Shown: piece by piece, positions 1-6,917 of the stretch
Position numbering within the stretch: the first letter of the stretch is position 1
Layout of the letters: each line of letters starts with the position of its first letter
From: DATMXP01 sp964460935
GTDB lineage: Bacteria; Acidobacteriota; Terriglobia; Terriglobales; Acidobacteriaceae
Length of the DNA: 15,875 nt
Assembly: GCA_964460935.1 (NCBI GenBank)
Contig: CAYWSM010000003.1
Location: 1 to 15,875, forward strand
Direction of reading: 5' to 3'
The notes under the pieces: model-generated
What the model was told of the DNA's origin: nothing
The model's database searches: none
Seen by the model: the letters and a program-made list of their open reading frames with translations, nothing else
Program-made: the position numbers and the translations under genes

Positions 1-567
1 GACAAGGCGCTGCGCCATGGCGGTGTGCTCGCCGGTTTGCCCAAGGCGCTGCACGTGGACTTCAACGGATTCACGCAAGCCGGGAATTTTGAAGTTCCAC
101 TTCTGCGCCAGACGATCGCCCCAACTGCGGGGCTCGACTTCAGCGTTCAGCTTGCGGGTGAAGACTTCGACGATCTGGCGTTCGGTTGCCGTCGAGTACA
201 GGTCGAGGTCGTTACCGAGATCGGGCCAGTGGTCGAGCGACTTCATCACCACCACGGGGCAGTTATTCGCTTCCAGTTCGCGAACGATTTCGGACAAATG
301 CGCAAGCGCATCGCCGATCCGATTGGTCTCAGTCTCAATGGCGCGCAGGGACCAATACGCGATCAGGTCGTTTCCGGAGTGCTGTGCGGTTTCGTGCAGG
401 ACCGAAAAGGCGCGCATTGTCACGTGGTGAGAATCTGCCAACGCAAGTAGCTGTTCACGGCCAGCCTCGTTCAGGCTGGCGACATATTGCAGGGCTTCGT
501 CGGCTCGCGAAGGGTTCAGCGTCAGCAGTGACAGGATGCGAATGTGCTCTTTTTCGGAAGTGGGCAT
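1..567 (-). CDS. Nucleotidyltransferase-like protein (NTP_transf_5 type), cut by window edge
   Basis: An open frame of 189 codons starts at the ATG at 565-567 and runs off the left edge, so the C-terminus is missing. GAGGAG lies four bases upstream of the ATG and supports this start. The N-terminal 100 residues look helical. Residues 105-125 read VVVMKS, then DHWPDLGNDLDLYS; the lysine, the WPDLGNDLD stretch and the paired aspartates D120 and D122 resemble the KG...P...DlDlL core of the uncharacterised nucleotidyltransferase family PF14907, whose members are presumed to use two acidic residues to bind metal and transfer a nucleotide. VEVHV at 168-172 matches the later 'leiHw' strand of that family. 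No substrate can be named. It is divergent from ubiD across a 218-base gap. The family call comes from motif recall only; an unrelated acidobacterial hypothetical protein is possible. Confidence 0.6.
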   Translation of the reverse strand, partial: MPTSEKEHIRILSLLTLNPSRADEALQYVASLNEAGREQLLALADSHHVTMRAFSVLHETAQHSGNDLIAYWSLRAIETETNRIGDALAHLSEIVRELEANNCPVVVMKSLDHWPDLGNDLDLYSTATERQIVEVFTRKLNAEVEPRSWGDRLAQKWNFKIPGLRESVEVHVQRLGQTGEHTAMAQRLV

Positions 568-642
568 GGACTCCTCGGAAGCAGATATCTATCAAAGGTT
601 TCAGATGTGAGTTGCTGTGGTAGAGGTTGGCAGAGATCAGGT

Positions 643-734
643 TATCTGGATATCCGACTATCTGGTTACCGGTCAACACCGGCGATGCAGTAACCCGGGC
701 TAACCAGCTATCCAGATAATCCGATATCCAGATA
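643..734. repeat. Imperfect inverted repeat in the divergent intergenic region
   Basis: The left arm at 643-668 reads TATCTGGATATCCGACTATC and continues TGGTTA. The reverse complement of the right arm (701-734) reads TATCTGGATATCGGATTATC followed by TGGATAGCTGGTTA. The first 23 bases match at 21 positions; the right arm then carries eight extra bases before the shared CTGGTTA end. The unit TATCTGG recurs within each arm. The repeat lies between the two divergent genes, and the right arm covers the place where a -35 box would sit relative to the TATAAT at 745-750. It could be an operator for a dimeric regulator, a cruciform or mRNA hairpin, or a dispersed palindromic repeat. Confidence 0.7.
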
Positions 735-744
735 TTCCGATGTC

Positions 745-750
745 TATAAT
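745..750 (+). promoter_or_regulatory. Likely -10 box for ubiD
   Basis: A perfect TATAAT lies 35 bases upstream of the ubiD start codon. No recognisable TTGACA-like -35 element sits 16 to 18 bases upstream; that position is occupied by the right arm of the inverted repeat. If the box is real, the promoter may need an activator, or may be controlled by a factor bound at the repeat. Confidence 0.45.
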
Positions 751-785
751 CTCCTGTTCAGTTACATCGCTGATTTGGGGGATCC

Positions 786-2345
786 TTGGCCTATACCGAC
801 CTGCGCGAGTGGATCGCGGCGCTCGATCGCGCCGGAGAGTTGAGACGCATCCGCACTGAAGCTGACCCAATCCTGGAGATCACGGAAATCGCCGACCGTG
901 TGTCGAAATCTGCGGGTGGCGGCCCGGCGCTGCTGTTTGAGAATGTAAAGGGATATCCCGGGCAGAAGTTGCTGATCAACCAGTTTGGCTCCTCAAAGCG
1001 CATGAACATGGCATTTGAAGTTAAGGCGCTGGATGAAGTCTCTGACCGGCTGCGCATGTTCACGGACGTTAAGTCGCCGCAGGGTCTGCTGGACAAAATC
1101 AAGATGCTGCCGATGCTCGCCGATCTGGGAAAGTTCTTTCCCAAGGTGGTGGAAGCAAAGAACGCTCCTTGCAAGGAAATGGTGAAGCGCGGTGATTTCT
1201 CACTGTTAGACTTCCCAGTCCTGAAGTGCTGGCCGAAGGACGGCGGACGCTTTATCACCCTGCCATGCGTGATTACGCGTGATCCACGGACGGGCAAGCG
1301 CAATGTAGGCATGTACCGCATGCAGGTGTATGACGAGCGTACTACGGGCATGCACTGGCAGCGGCAGAAAGTGGCGGCTGAGCACTATCGCGAGCGGATG
1401 AGGGCGGCTGCGGCGGGTGCAGGTGACAGGTCGGCAGCGGTCGATATTATGGCGCGCTCGGGAGGCGGATCGAGAGTAGCGGAAGGCGAGAGGCCGAGCG
1501 GCAAGATGGAAGTAGCAGTGGCAATTGGAACTGATCCGGCATTGACGTTTTCCGCCATTGTGCCCGCGCCTCCTGAAGTGGAGGAATTCATGATCGCCGG
1601 CTTCCTGCGCCAAAGCCCCGTGGAACTGGTGAAGGCGGAAACGGTGGACCTCGAAGTTCCTGCGAATGCCGAAATCGTCTTGGAAGGATACGTGAACTTG
1701 GAAGAACTTCGTACCGAAGGCCCTTTCGGTGATCACACCGGTTTCTACTCGCTCGAAGACTTCTACCCTGTATTTCACGTCACGTGCGTTACGCATCGCA
1801 AAGATCCCGTTTATGCAACCACCATTGTGGGTAAGCCTCCGATGGAAGACGCGTACATGGGCAAGGCGGTCGAGCGCATCTTCCTTCCGCTGATGAAGAT
1901 GACGATCCCGGAACTAGTGGACGTGAACCTGCCGGTCGAGGGCGTGTTCCACAATCTGATGATTGTGTCGATCAAGAAGTCCTACCCGGGACAGGCGCGC
2001 AAGGTTATGAACGCTATCTGGTCGCTGGGGCAGGCAATGTTCACGAAGTGCATCATCGTCGTGGACGAAGACACGAACGTACAGGATGTCGGCGAAGTGG
2101 TGTGGAAGACATTGAACAACATCGATCCCGAGCGGGATATTCAGTTCACCCTCGGACCCGTCGATTCGCTGGACCATTCATCGCGATTGCCGGATTTCGG
2201 GTCGAAGATGGGCATCGACGCCACGCGTAAGTGGCCGACGGAGGGATTTACGCGTCCGTGGCCGGATGAGGTGAAATCGGACGCTGCAACGAAGCAGATG
2301 GTGGACGCGAAGTGGGAGAAGCTGAAGAAAGAAATTGGCTATTGA
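786..2345 (+). CDS. ubiD: UbiD-family prenylated-FMN-dependent decarboxylase
   Basis: A 519-residue protein of the UbiD family, which reversibly decarboxylates aromatic or unsaturated acids with prenylated FMN; in quinone pathways the substrate is a polyprenylated hydroxybenzoate-like acid. Recognisable blocks are GMYRMQVYDERTTGMHWQ (175-192), EIVLEGYV (296-303), EGPFGDHTGFYS (311-322) and SKMGIDATRKWP (473-484). R178, E311 and D316 correspond to the Arg-Glu-Glu/Asp catalytic set of the family. The start is TTG, preceded by GGGGGA five bases away; no better start keeps the MAYTDLREWI N-terminus. Residues 203-239 form an Ala/Gly/Arg-rich stretch absent from E. coli UbiD as I remember it. The prFMN maker UbiX is not in the window. 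The family is certain. The quinone role is inference, since other family members act on unrelated acids. Confidence 0.93.
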   Translation: MAYTDLREWIAALDRAGELRRIRTEADPILEITEIADRVSKSAGGGPALLFENVKGYPGQKLLINQFGSSKRMNMAFEVKALDEVSDRLRMFTDVKSPQGLLDKIKMLPMLADLGKFFPKVVEAKNAPCKEMVKRGDFSLLDFPVLKCWPKDGGRFITLPCVITRDPRTGKRNVGMYRMQVYDERTTGMHWQRQKVAAEHYRERMRAAAAGAGDRSAAVDIMARSGGGSRVAEGERPSGKMEVAVAIGTDPALTFSAIVPAPPEVEEFMIAGFLRQSPVELVKAETVDLEVPANAEIVLEGYVNLEELRTEGPFGDHTGFYSLEDFYPVFHVTCVTHRKDPVYATTIVGKPPMEDAYMGKAVERIFLPLMKMTIPELVDVNLPVEGVFHNLMIVSIKKSYPGQARKVMNAIWSLGQAMFTKCIIVVDEDTNVQDVGEVVWKTLNNIDPERDIQFTLGPVDSLDHSSRLPDFGSKMGIDATRKWPTEGFTRPWPDEVKSDAATKQMVDAKWEKLKKEIGY

Positions 2346-2409
2346 TTATTGTTTATTGCTGATTGGGCCCATTCGTTGCGAACGGAGTCCTCAATAATAG
2401 AAAGTATCA

Positions 2410-2435
2410 AACGGAGGCGCTTACTTGCCTCCGTT
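2410..2435 (-). terminator. Hairpin between convergent genes
   Basis: A perfect 9-bp stem, AACGGAGGC (2410-2418) with GCCTCCGTT (2427-2435), closes an 8-base loop. The stop codon of the minus-strand secreted-protein gene (2421-2423) lies inside the loop. On minus the stem is followed by TTTGATACTTTCT, a broken T-tract, so termination is plausible but not ideal. On plus it could also protect or end the ubiD transcript, which stops 65 bases upstream. Confidence 0.5.
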
Positions 2436-3293
2436 CGCATTCTTCGCGTACTCCTCGTCTACTTCTTTCAACCTGGCCAGCGCTTGCCCGACGTTCATTC
2501 CTTCCACAGGCTTGTAGTCGCTGGTTTGCTCGTCTTCCTGGATATCGAGGCTTTTGAAAAGAAGAATCTTGCCGGTGAAATGCAATTTCATGTGCGTGAG
2601 GTCCCAATGGCCTGGATAAACCTCTTGCTGTTGAATCAGAAACGAGCCCCCCTGATTCAGGCGTCCGAAGATGCCCCATCCGAAATCGACGCTACGGAAC
2701 AGCGTGGCGTCCATCAGAGCAATACGTTCGACGGGGAGAGCAATCTTCAGCGTGCCCTTCATGCCGGTGAAGACCTGTAGCTCCCGGTCGGGAGGATCCC
2801 AATCGGGATTTGGCGCGAATTTGAATACGGCCAAGTCGCCCATGGCGGTCTTCTCGGTATCCACGTATTCGAAGTTGAATGCCTCAGGGATTGCGTTCAC
2901 CATCTTCCGGGCGCGCTCATCATCCTGTTTCTGCTCTTTGTTCTTTTTGGTCAACTCGTCGGGATTGGACACTAAGCGGTTCAGCCGCGAGTCTTCTTTT
3001 GCTTTTTGCTCTTGGGAAAGCGGCTGGCCGTTAACGGCAACCAGGCGGCCGAGAGTGACTTGCGGCGTTTGCACCATTTCTCTCGTATCGATTTGGCCCG
3101 TTTTGCTGTTGTGCTTCACGTCCTTGTACATGAAGTACATCTTCTTGGCGGGCTCGCTGTTTTCGTTTCGGATCGCCCGTCGTACCAGCTCTCTTGGATT
3201 GGACTTCCAGTCCTGTGCACTAACCAGTCCCGGCAACAACACAAGGCAGAGCAGGTAAATCGCCGAGCGAGGCACAGATTTTGTCCTGTTCAT
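2421..3293 (-). CDS. Secreted protein of unknown function
   Basis: A 290-residue protein from the ATG at 3293. It begins with a clear signal peptide: MNRTKSVPR, a hydrophobic core SAIYLLCLVLLPGL, and a probable cleavage after VSA at residue 26. An in-frame ATG at 3398 would bury this signal and lies upstream of the probable promoter, so I reject it. The mature part has a lysine- and glutamate-rich helical region in its first half (around KAKEDSR and TKKNKEQKQDDERARK). The second half is strand-rich and aromatic (FKFAPNPDWDPPDR, DFGWGIFGRL, YPGHWDLTHMKLHFTGK). The layout loosely recalls lipoprotein-carrier-like periplasmic folds (LolA/MucB type), but I do not recognise the family. There is no lipobox. 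It probably acts in the periplasm or outer membrane. No Shine-Dalgarno sequence is obvious. Confidence 0.75.
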   Translation of the reverse strand: MNRTKSVPRSAIYLLCLVLLPGLVSAQDWKSNPRELVRRAIRNENSEPAKKMYFMYKDVKHNSKTGQIDTREMVQTPQVTLGRLVAVNGQPLSQEQKAKEDSRLNRLVSNPDELTKKNKEQKQDDERARKMVNAIPEAFNFEYVDTEKTAMGDLAVFKFAPNPDWDPPDRELQVFTGMKGTLKIALPVERIALMDATLFRSVDFGWGIFGRLNQGGSFLIQQQEVYPGHWDLTHMKLHFTGKILLFKSLDIQEDEQTSDYKPVEGMNVGQALARLKEVDEEYAKNANGGK

Positions 3294-3320
3294 ATGTGTA
3301 AGTCTAAGGGGTAACCACCC

Positions 3321-3349
3321 GATATACCTAATATCTATACGAAGCTCAA
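3321..3349 (-). promoter_or_regulatory. Sigma-70-like promoter for the secreted protein
   Basis: On minus, TTGAGC (3344-3349) is followed after exactly 17 bases by TATATC (3321-3326). Transcription would begin near 3314, about 20 bases upstream of the ATG at 3293. This supports the shorter start that carries the signal peptide. Confidence 0.6.
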
Positions 3350-3396
3350 CTCTGGTCCGAAAGTTGCTTTTCAGAGTTGTTCCTGGACCCAGAGGC

Positions 3397-3424
3397 AAAT
3401 AAAAACCAGCATCTCTGCTGGTTT
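3397..3424 (-). terminator. Rho-independent terminator reading leftward
   Basis: A perfect 9-bp stem joins AAACCAGCA (3403-3411) to TGCTGGTTT (3416-3424) with a 4-base loop, which reads GAGA on minus. On minus it is followed by a T-rich tract (TTATTT after the stem's own TTT). No recognisable minus-strand gene lies directly upstream, so either it ends an untranslated transcript or it shields the secreted-protein promoter from readthrough. On plus the trailing sequence is a poorer T-tract. Confidence 0.55.
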
Positions 3425-3765
3425 GTTCAAGGAGGATCTGAAGTTTGTGGATTTAGCGATATCGAGCGCCGGCCAGTAAGGCAGTCCCATTGGTTTCAAA
3501 GCCACCGCGACGAGCAAATCCGCTGTTCCCCTGGTTTTCGGATTCGCACGTCGAAGCAGCCGACCGGCCGGCGCCGACGTTCACTCGGTTGCAACACGGG
3601 GGCCAAATTGAATTCACAGATCCGAATCGTCAGAATTTGGGATTTTTCTATTAACCAGACAGTAAATAGGCCTGAAGCGGCAAGACTAGCCGCTTCCGAA
3701 CCGGACAAATGTGTCCCTCTCGATGCCATCCCTGAGTAGCATGGTTCCGGCTACAAAAAACCACA
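3425..3765. other. Gene-poor intergenic stretch
   Basis: About 340 bases without a credible protein gene. Open frames here (for example 77 codons on minus at 3496-3729) lack a ribosome-binding site and any family-like sequence. It holds a perfect 8-bp hairpin, GAAGCGGC (3674-3681) with GCCGCTTC (3689-3696) and a 7-base loop, and a smaller GGACA/TGTCC hairpin at 3704-3717. It is bounded by a minus-strand terminator on the left and opposed promoter-like sequences on the right. Confidence 0.5.
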
Positions 3766-3795
3766 TTGCGAGGCATATATGCACTTGAGTATATT
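3766..3795 (+). promoter_or_regulatory. Candidate promoter for the bactofilin
   Basis: TTGCGA (3766-3771) and TATATT (3790-3795) are 18 bases apart, placing transcription start near 3802, about 70 bases before the preferred ATG at 3871. The sequence overlaps a candidate promoter on the other strand. Confidence 0.4.
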
Positions 3796-3802
3796 CGTGT
3801 AA
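3774..3802 (-). promoter_or_regulatory. Candidate minus-strand promoter facing the gene-poor stretch
   Basis: On minus, TTACAC (3797-3802) precedes TATATG (3774-3779) by 17 bases. A transcript from about 3767 would run leftward through the 8-bp hairpin and stop at the terminator at 3397-3424. AT-rich DNA here could give such matches by chance. Confidence 0.3.
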
Positions 3803-3870
3803 CCGATTGGAATCGTGATAGCTTACAAGTTGTGAGCTGAGTGGCCGCTCGCGTGCCGCCAGATGCAGGT

Positions 3871-4398
3871 ATGTGGAAGTCGAAGAAAGAAGAAGAACTA
3901 CAAAAGCCGGTTGCTGATGCCATCCCGGCTAGTACAGGTGTTCAAACCAAGGAGGTTCGTCCGGTGGATGTTCCCAAGTACGACACGCGTAATGAAGTAG
4001 CGCACATTGGCAAATCCGTAATCATCAAGGGCGAACTGTCGGGGAGCGAAGATCTTTACCTCGACGGCGAAGTGGAGGGCACAATCGAACTGCACCAGAA
4101 CAGCCTGACGATCGGTCCTAATGGACGCGTTCGGGCTCATGTTAATGCGAAGGAAGTAGTGATCCACGGCAAGGTGGACGGCAACATTCGCGGTACGAAT
4201 CGCGTGGAACTCAAACGCTCGGCGGTATTGGTCGGCGACATTGTGACGCAGCGCGTTTCCATTGAAGACGGCGCATACTTCAAGGGATCTATTGACGTTC
4301 AGCGCGAACAGAAACAGGAATCGAAATCCAGCTACACGGCGGCCCCTCCCCTGGTAGCAATGGGCATGGGCGAACCCGCTTTGGCAGAGAAGAAGTAA
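3871..4398 (+). CDS. Bactofilin (polymer-forming cytoskeletal protein)
   Basis: A 175-residue bactofilin. These proteins polymerise without nucleotides into filaments or patches at the membrane and act in cell shape, stalk or polarity functions and recruitment of cell-wall enzymes. The central domain (about 43-145) shows the repeated beta-helix rungs: VIIKGELSGSEDLYLDGEVE, GTIELHQNSLTIGPNGRV, AKEVVIHGKVDGNI, GTNRVELKRSAVLVGDI, and RVSIEDGAYFKGSI. Flanking tails are charged and disordered-looking (MWKSKKEEELQKP; REQKQESKSS), as is usual. I prefer the ATG at 3871, which gives the MWKSKKEEE N-terminus I associate with acidobacterial members. An in-frame GTG at 3841 would add ten residues; neither start has a strong ribosome-binding site. 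A methyltransferase-like gene follows after 16 bases, so the two are probably cotranscribed. Confidence 0.92.
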   Translation: MWKSKKEEELQKPVADAIPASTGVQTKEVRPVDVPKYDTRNEVAHIGKSVIIKGELSGSEDLYLDGEVEGTIELHQNSLTIGPNGRVRAHVNAKEVVIHGKVDGNIRGTNRVELKRSAVLVGDIVTQRVSIEDGAYFKGSIDVQREQKQESKSSYTAAPPLVAMGMGEPALAEKK

Positions 4399-4414
4399 AC
4401 ATTCTGCGCTGGTA

Positions 4415-5125
4415 TTGGCGCGGTTAATTGCGATAGGGTTGGTCACGCAGAGTCTTTTCAAATTCTTCCGCCGCAGCGGATCCGACGGCGAGGGCAAACA
4501 ACCTCGCGAGATGGCGATTCGTGCTCGACGGCACTCCACTGCCTTCAAGGAATTCATGCGCTCCGTAGGCAAGGAGGAGGGCCTGTCTTTCCTGGACCTC
4601 GGTTCGACCTCAGCTACCAACATTCAGTTGCTCACCGAGCGCGGACACAAATTGCGCACCGAAGACCTGCTCGGCTCTTCCGTCGATCCGGATTTCTACG
4701 TGCCAGGTGAGGCCGGAGCCAAGGTCCTGGATGTCGATCGCTTCCTGAAAGAAAACTTGCAGTTTCATGGACAGCAGTTTGATGCCGTTTTCTTCTGGGA
4801 CATTGCCGACTATCTACCTGAACCGCTCGTGAAACCTGTGATCGAGAGGATTTTTGTCGGGATGAAACCAGGCGGAATGTTGCTGGCGTTCTTTCACACC
4901 AAGGATGCAGGACCGGATGCACCTTACTCGCGTTATCACATCGTGGGCGAAGATTCGCTGGACCTGCAGCCTGTGATGGTCCGTAACGGGACTGGTGGCT
5001 CATCGCTGGTGAGATTGCAGCGGGTATTTAATAACCGCCACATCGAAAATCTGTTCCGCGATTATGCGTCGCTGAAGTTCTTTCTCGCGCGCGACAACAT
5101 GCGCGAAGTGCTGGTCGTCCGCTAG
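4415..5125 (+). CDS. Class I methyltransferase-like protein
   Basis: Up to 236 residues with a Rossmann-type methyltransferase layout: FLDLGSTSATN (59-69) as motif I, FDAVFFWDIADYLPEP (122-137) as the motif after strand 4, and MKPGGMLLAFF (150-160) as the following strand. Motif I is divergent: the usual D-x-G-x-G-x-G is D-L-G-S-T-S-A, so the later glycines that contact S-adenosylmethionine are missing. Catalytic competence is therefore uncertain. The start is uncertain: TTG at 4415 gives the longest form, TTG at 4439 and ATG at 4511 (EMAIRARRH) are in-frame options, and none has a clear ribosome-binding site. It follows the bactofilin by 16 bases, which suggests a shared transcript; the substrate is unknown. 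Confidence 0.75.
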   Translation: MARLIAIGLVTQSLFKFFRRSGSDGEGKQPREMAIRARRHSTAFKEFMRSVGKEEGLSFLDLGSTSATNIQLLTERGHKLRTEDLLGSSVDPDFYVPGEAGAKVLDVDRFLKENLQFHGQQFDAVFFWDIADYLPEPLVKPVIERIFVGMKPGGMLLAFFHTKDAGPDAPYSRYHIVGEDSLDLQPVMVRNGTGGSSLVRLQRVFNNRHIENLFRDYASLKFFLARDNMREVLVVR

Positions 5126-5150
5126 GGATCAACCTCAGAGTAGACAGCCG

Positions 5151-6188
5151 TCACAAACCTCTTGTTCTGCTCAGGGCCCAATTCTTTACAAGTTCAGAGC
5201 GAAACGCGAAAGCCGCGATCCTTCGTATGCTTTCCGGTGCGCGGCTTAACTTGCGCGTGAAAGCCGCGGTCTGAAAGGCACGCGTGTATCGGGCATGGTA
5301 TTCGTGGGCATAGCGCCCAAGGCCGCCGTCGAGCGCACATTGCGCTGCCAGCACTCCGGTTCGCAGTGCCAGCGAGATTCCGTCGCCGGTGAATGGATCG
5401 ATGAACGCGGCTGCGTCACCTGCATTCATGACACCATCGGTGACAGGCGCGGGAGTGGCATGAATCAGCGGCGAGGTGGTAACGGTTTCCGTCACTTGCT
5501 CCCACCCTCGCGATCGCAGCCAAAGCTGCGGATGAGCGGCAAAAACTTCGCCAAGGGATTTCGCCACATCGGCACGAACCATTGCCGAAGCGTTGATTCT
5601 TCCACTCGCTACGGGTTGAATGCCGCAATAGCCACCCTCGAAGAAGTAAATGTCCGTGGACGGTGGCGCATTCTCACCGGCGAAATGAGCCTTGATGCCT
5701 AGCCATCGCGGACCGGAATCGACTAGCGCCGATCTGCGCAGATTCGACCAACGCCCGCTGGCATTAATCACGAAGCGCATAGCGACGTTGATGTTATCGA
5801 TTCGCACAGACTCGCCGGTGACGCTCTGCACGGTCGTCGCCTGGCGGCAATCGGCGCCGGAATTTTGAGTTGCGGTCCAAAGCGCCAGGTCCAACTCATA
5901 GCGAGAAATGCTCCAGCCCGGCTGGGGCAAAAGAAACTCCAGACAATGGCCGTCCACGAACATGCGAGCTTGGCGAATCTGCGGAGGGGTTCGCAGCAAT
6001 TCATGATTGGCCCCAAGGAGATTGACGAGCACCTGATGAGATTCTGGCGAGACGAACTCCCCGCACACGCGATGGCGCGGATAGCGTCCACGTTCACAGA
6101 GGAGCACTTGTTTTCCCGCTCGCGCAGCGGTAATCGCTGCCGCGCAACCGGCAGGTCCTCCGCCGACCACGGCGATGTCGTAGCTCAT
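5151..6188 (-). CDS. Geranylgeranyl-reductase-like FAD oxidoreductase
   Basis: A 345-residue flavoprotein of the geranylgeranyl reductase / PHBH-like superfamily. The N-terminus MSYDIAVVGGGPAG (GGGPAG at 9-14) with E32 in LLCERG is the FAD-binding Rossmann motif. CGEFVSP (42-48) is the family's substrate-side cysteine motif, and GDAAAFIDPFTGDGIS (257-272) is the second FAD motif. Family members reduce isoprenoid double bonds or hydroxylate/halogenate polyketide-like substrates. The ATG overlaps the TGA of the upstream methyltransferase gene as ATGA, which suggests translational coupling. An in-frame GTG at 6194 (adding two residues) has GGGAG seven bases upstream and may be the true start. 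The coupled methyltransferase suggests both act on one lipid or polyketide-like substrate. It converges on the plus-strand methyltransferase with only 25 bases between; no terminator is visible there. Confidence 0.88.
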   Translation of the reverse strand: MSYDIAVVGGGPAGCAAAITAARAGKQVLLCERGRYPRHRVCGEFVSPESHQVLVNLLGANHELLRTPPQIRQARMFVDGHCLEFLLPQPGWSISRYELDLALWTATQNSGADCRQATTVQSVTGESVRIDNINVAMRFVINASGRWSNLRRSALVDSGPRWLGIKAHFAGENAPPSTDIYFFEGGYCGIQPVASGRINASAMVRADVAKSLGEVFAAHPQLWLRSRGWEQVTETVTTSPLIHATPAPVTDGVMNAGDAAAFIDPFTGDGISLALRTGVLAAQCALDGGLGRYAHEYHARYTRAFQTAAFTRKLSRAPESIRRIAAFAFRSELVKNWALSRTRGL

Positions 6189-6847
6189 TTCCACGCAATC
6201 GCTCCCATCCGGAACAGATAGCTGTTTCGGATTTCCACATGACGCGCCTTTCCGTGATTCATCATCGAATGCAGCTCGTCACGTGTATAAGCATTCCAGA
6301 CGGATGCAACCGAGTCGTGTCGCGTGATTGGCCGGAACAGAGGCTTGCCAGCATATACGGCTGCCAGATGCAGATAGGATCGCCGCAGATCATTGATCAG
6401 CAGTGCCATGCGAGCAACACGCAGCGCCTCTCGCGCGAAAACCGATACTTGTTCGGGCTCGAGATGATGGACGAAAAGGGAATTAGTGACAAGATCGAAG
6501 CTGCCGTCACGGAAGGGAAGCGCCAGCGCATCGCCGCGAACCGCGGAGGCTTGACCGAAGTGAAGATGAGACGCATCGCGGTCGAGCAGTGTGTACTTCA
6601 ACTGCACGCCCCGCCGCAAAAGTCGTCTTCCTATTGCCTCAGCAATATCTCCCGAAGCGGAGCCGACGTCAAGAAGACTCAATTCCCGGGCTTTGGTGCG
6701 TTCAAGAACTGTATCGATCAGTTTGGCTGTGGTGCTGATACCGCCGAACCACCGGTTGATCCGTTGCAGATCAACAAGCGAATCTCGAACGTCCTCCGGC
6801 GAGGCGTGGTTCGAATCGAGAATCTCTGGTCGTACGATGCGGCGCAT
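6185..6847 (-). CDS. Class I SAM-dependent methyltransferase
   Basis: A 220-residue methyltransferase. LLDVGSASGDIAE (58-70) is a good motif I for S-adenosylmethionine binding; LLDRD (87-91) supplies the acidic ribose-binding residue; GDALALPFRDGSFDLV (105-120) and TNSLFVHHLEP (121-131) are typical of the Methyltransf_11/25 type. The N-terminal block RPEILDSN (6-13) and NRWFGG (31-36) resembles small methyltransferases that I recall next to type III polyketide synthases and FAD reductases. No polyketide synthase is present here. Its stop overlaps the start of the flavoprotein gene by four bases. The ABC exporter gene ends 70 bases upstream. The ATG at 6847 has only a weak AAGAAAG upstream. 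The substrate is inferred to be a lipid or quinone-like molecule from neighbours only. Confidence 0.88.
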   Translation of the reverse strand: MRRIVRPEILDSNHASPEDVRDSLVDLQRINRWFGGISTTAKLIDTVLERTKARELSLLDVGSASGDIAEAIGRRLLRRGVQLKYTLLDRDASHLHFGQASAVRGDALALPFRDGSFDLVTNSLFVHHLEPEQVSVFAREALRVARMALLINDLRRSYLHLAAVYAGKPLFRPITRHDSVASVWNAYTRDELHSMMNHGKARHVEIRNSYLFRMGAIAWK

Positions 6848-6917
6848 GAGGTGCTTTCTTGTGCCATATGGTGCAGAAACGGGCGCCTCTCCCGGTTAGG
6901 CGGATCGGAACTCCGCG

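Noticed and set aside
455..679. 74-codon minus-strand frame overlapping the start of the nucleotidyltransferase-like gene
   Set aside because: It runs through the inverted repeat and overlaps a better gene in another frame that has a ribosome-binding site; no family-like sequence.
1206..1796. 196-codon minus-strand frame inside ubiD
   Set aside because: Antisense to strongly conserved UbiD blocks; the translation is low-complexity and rich in His and Arg, typical of a shadow frame.
3500..3600. Possible c-di-GMP (GEMM) riboswitch, suggested by TTTCAAAGCCACCG
   Set aside because: The flanking hairpins and the receptor segments of the class are not present in the right order.
3898..4623. 241-codon minus-strand frame across bactofilin and the methyltransferase-like gene
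   Set aside because: Antisense to an unmistakable bactofilin domain; spans two genes and lacks any recognisable motif.
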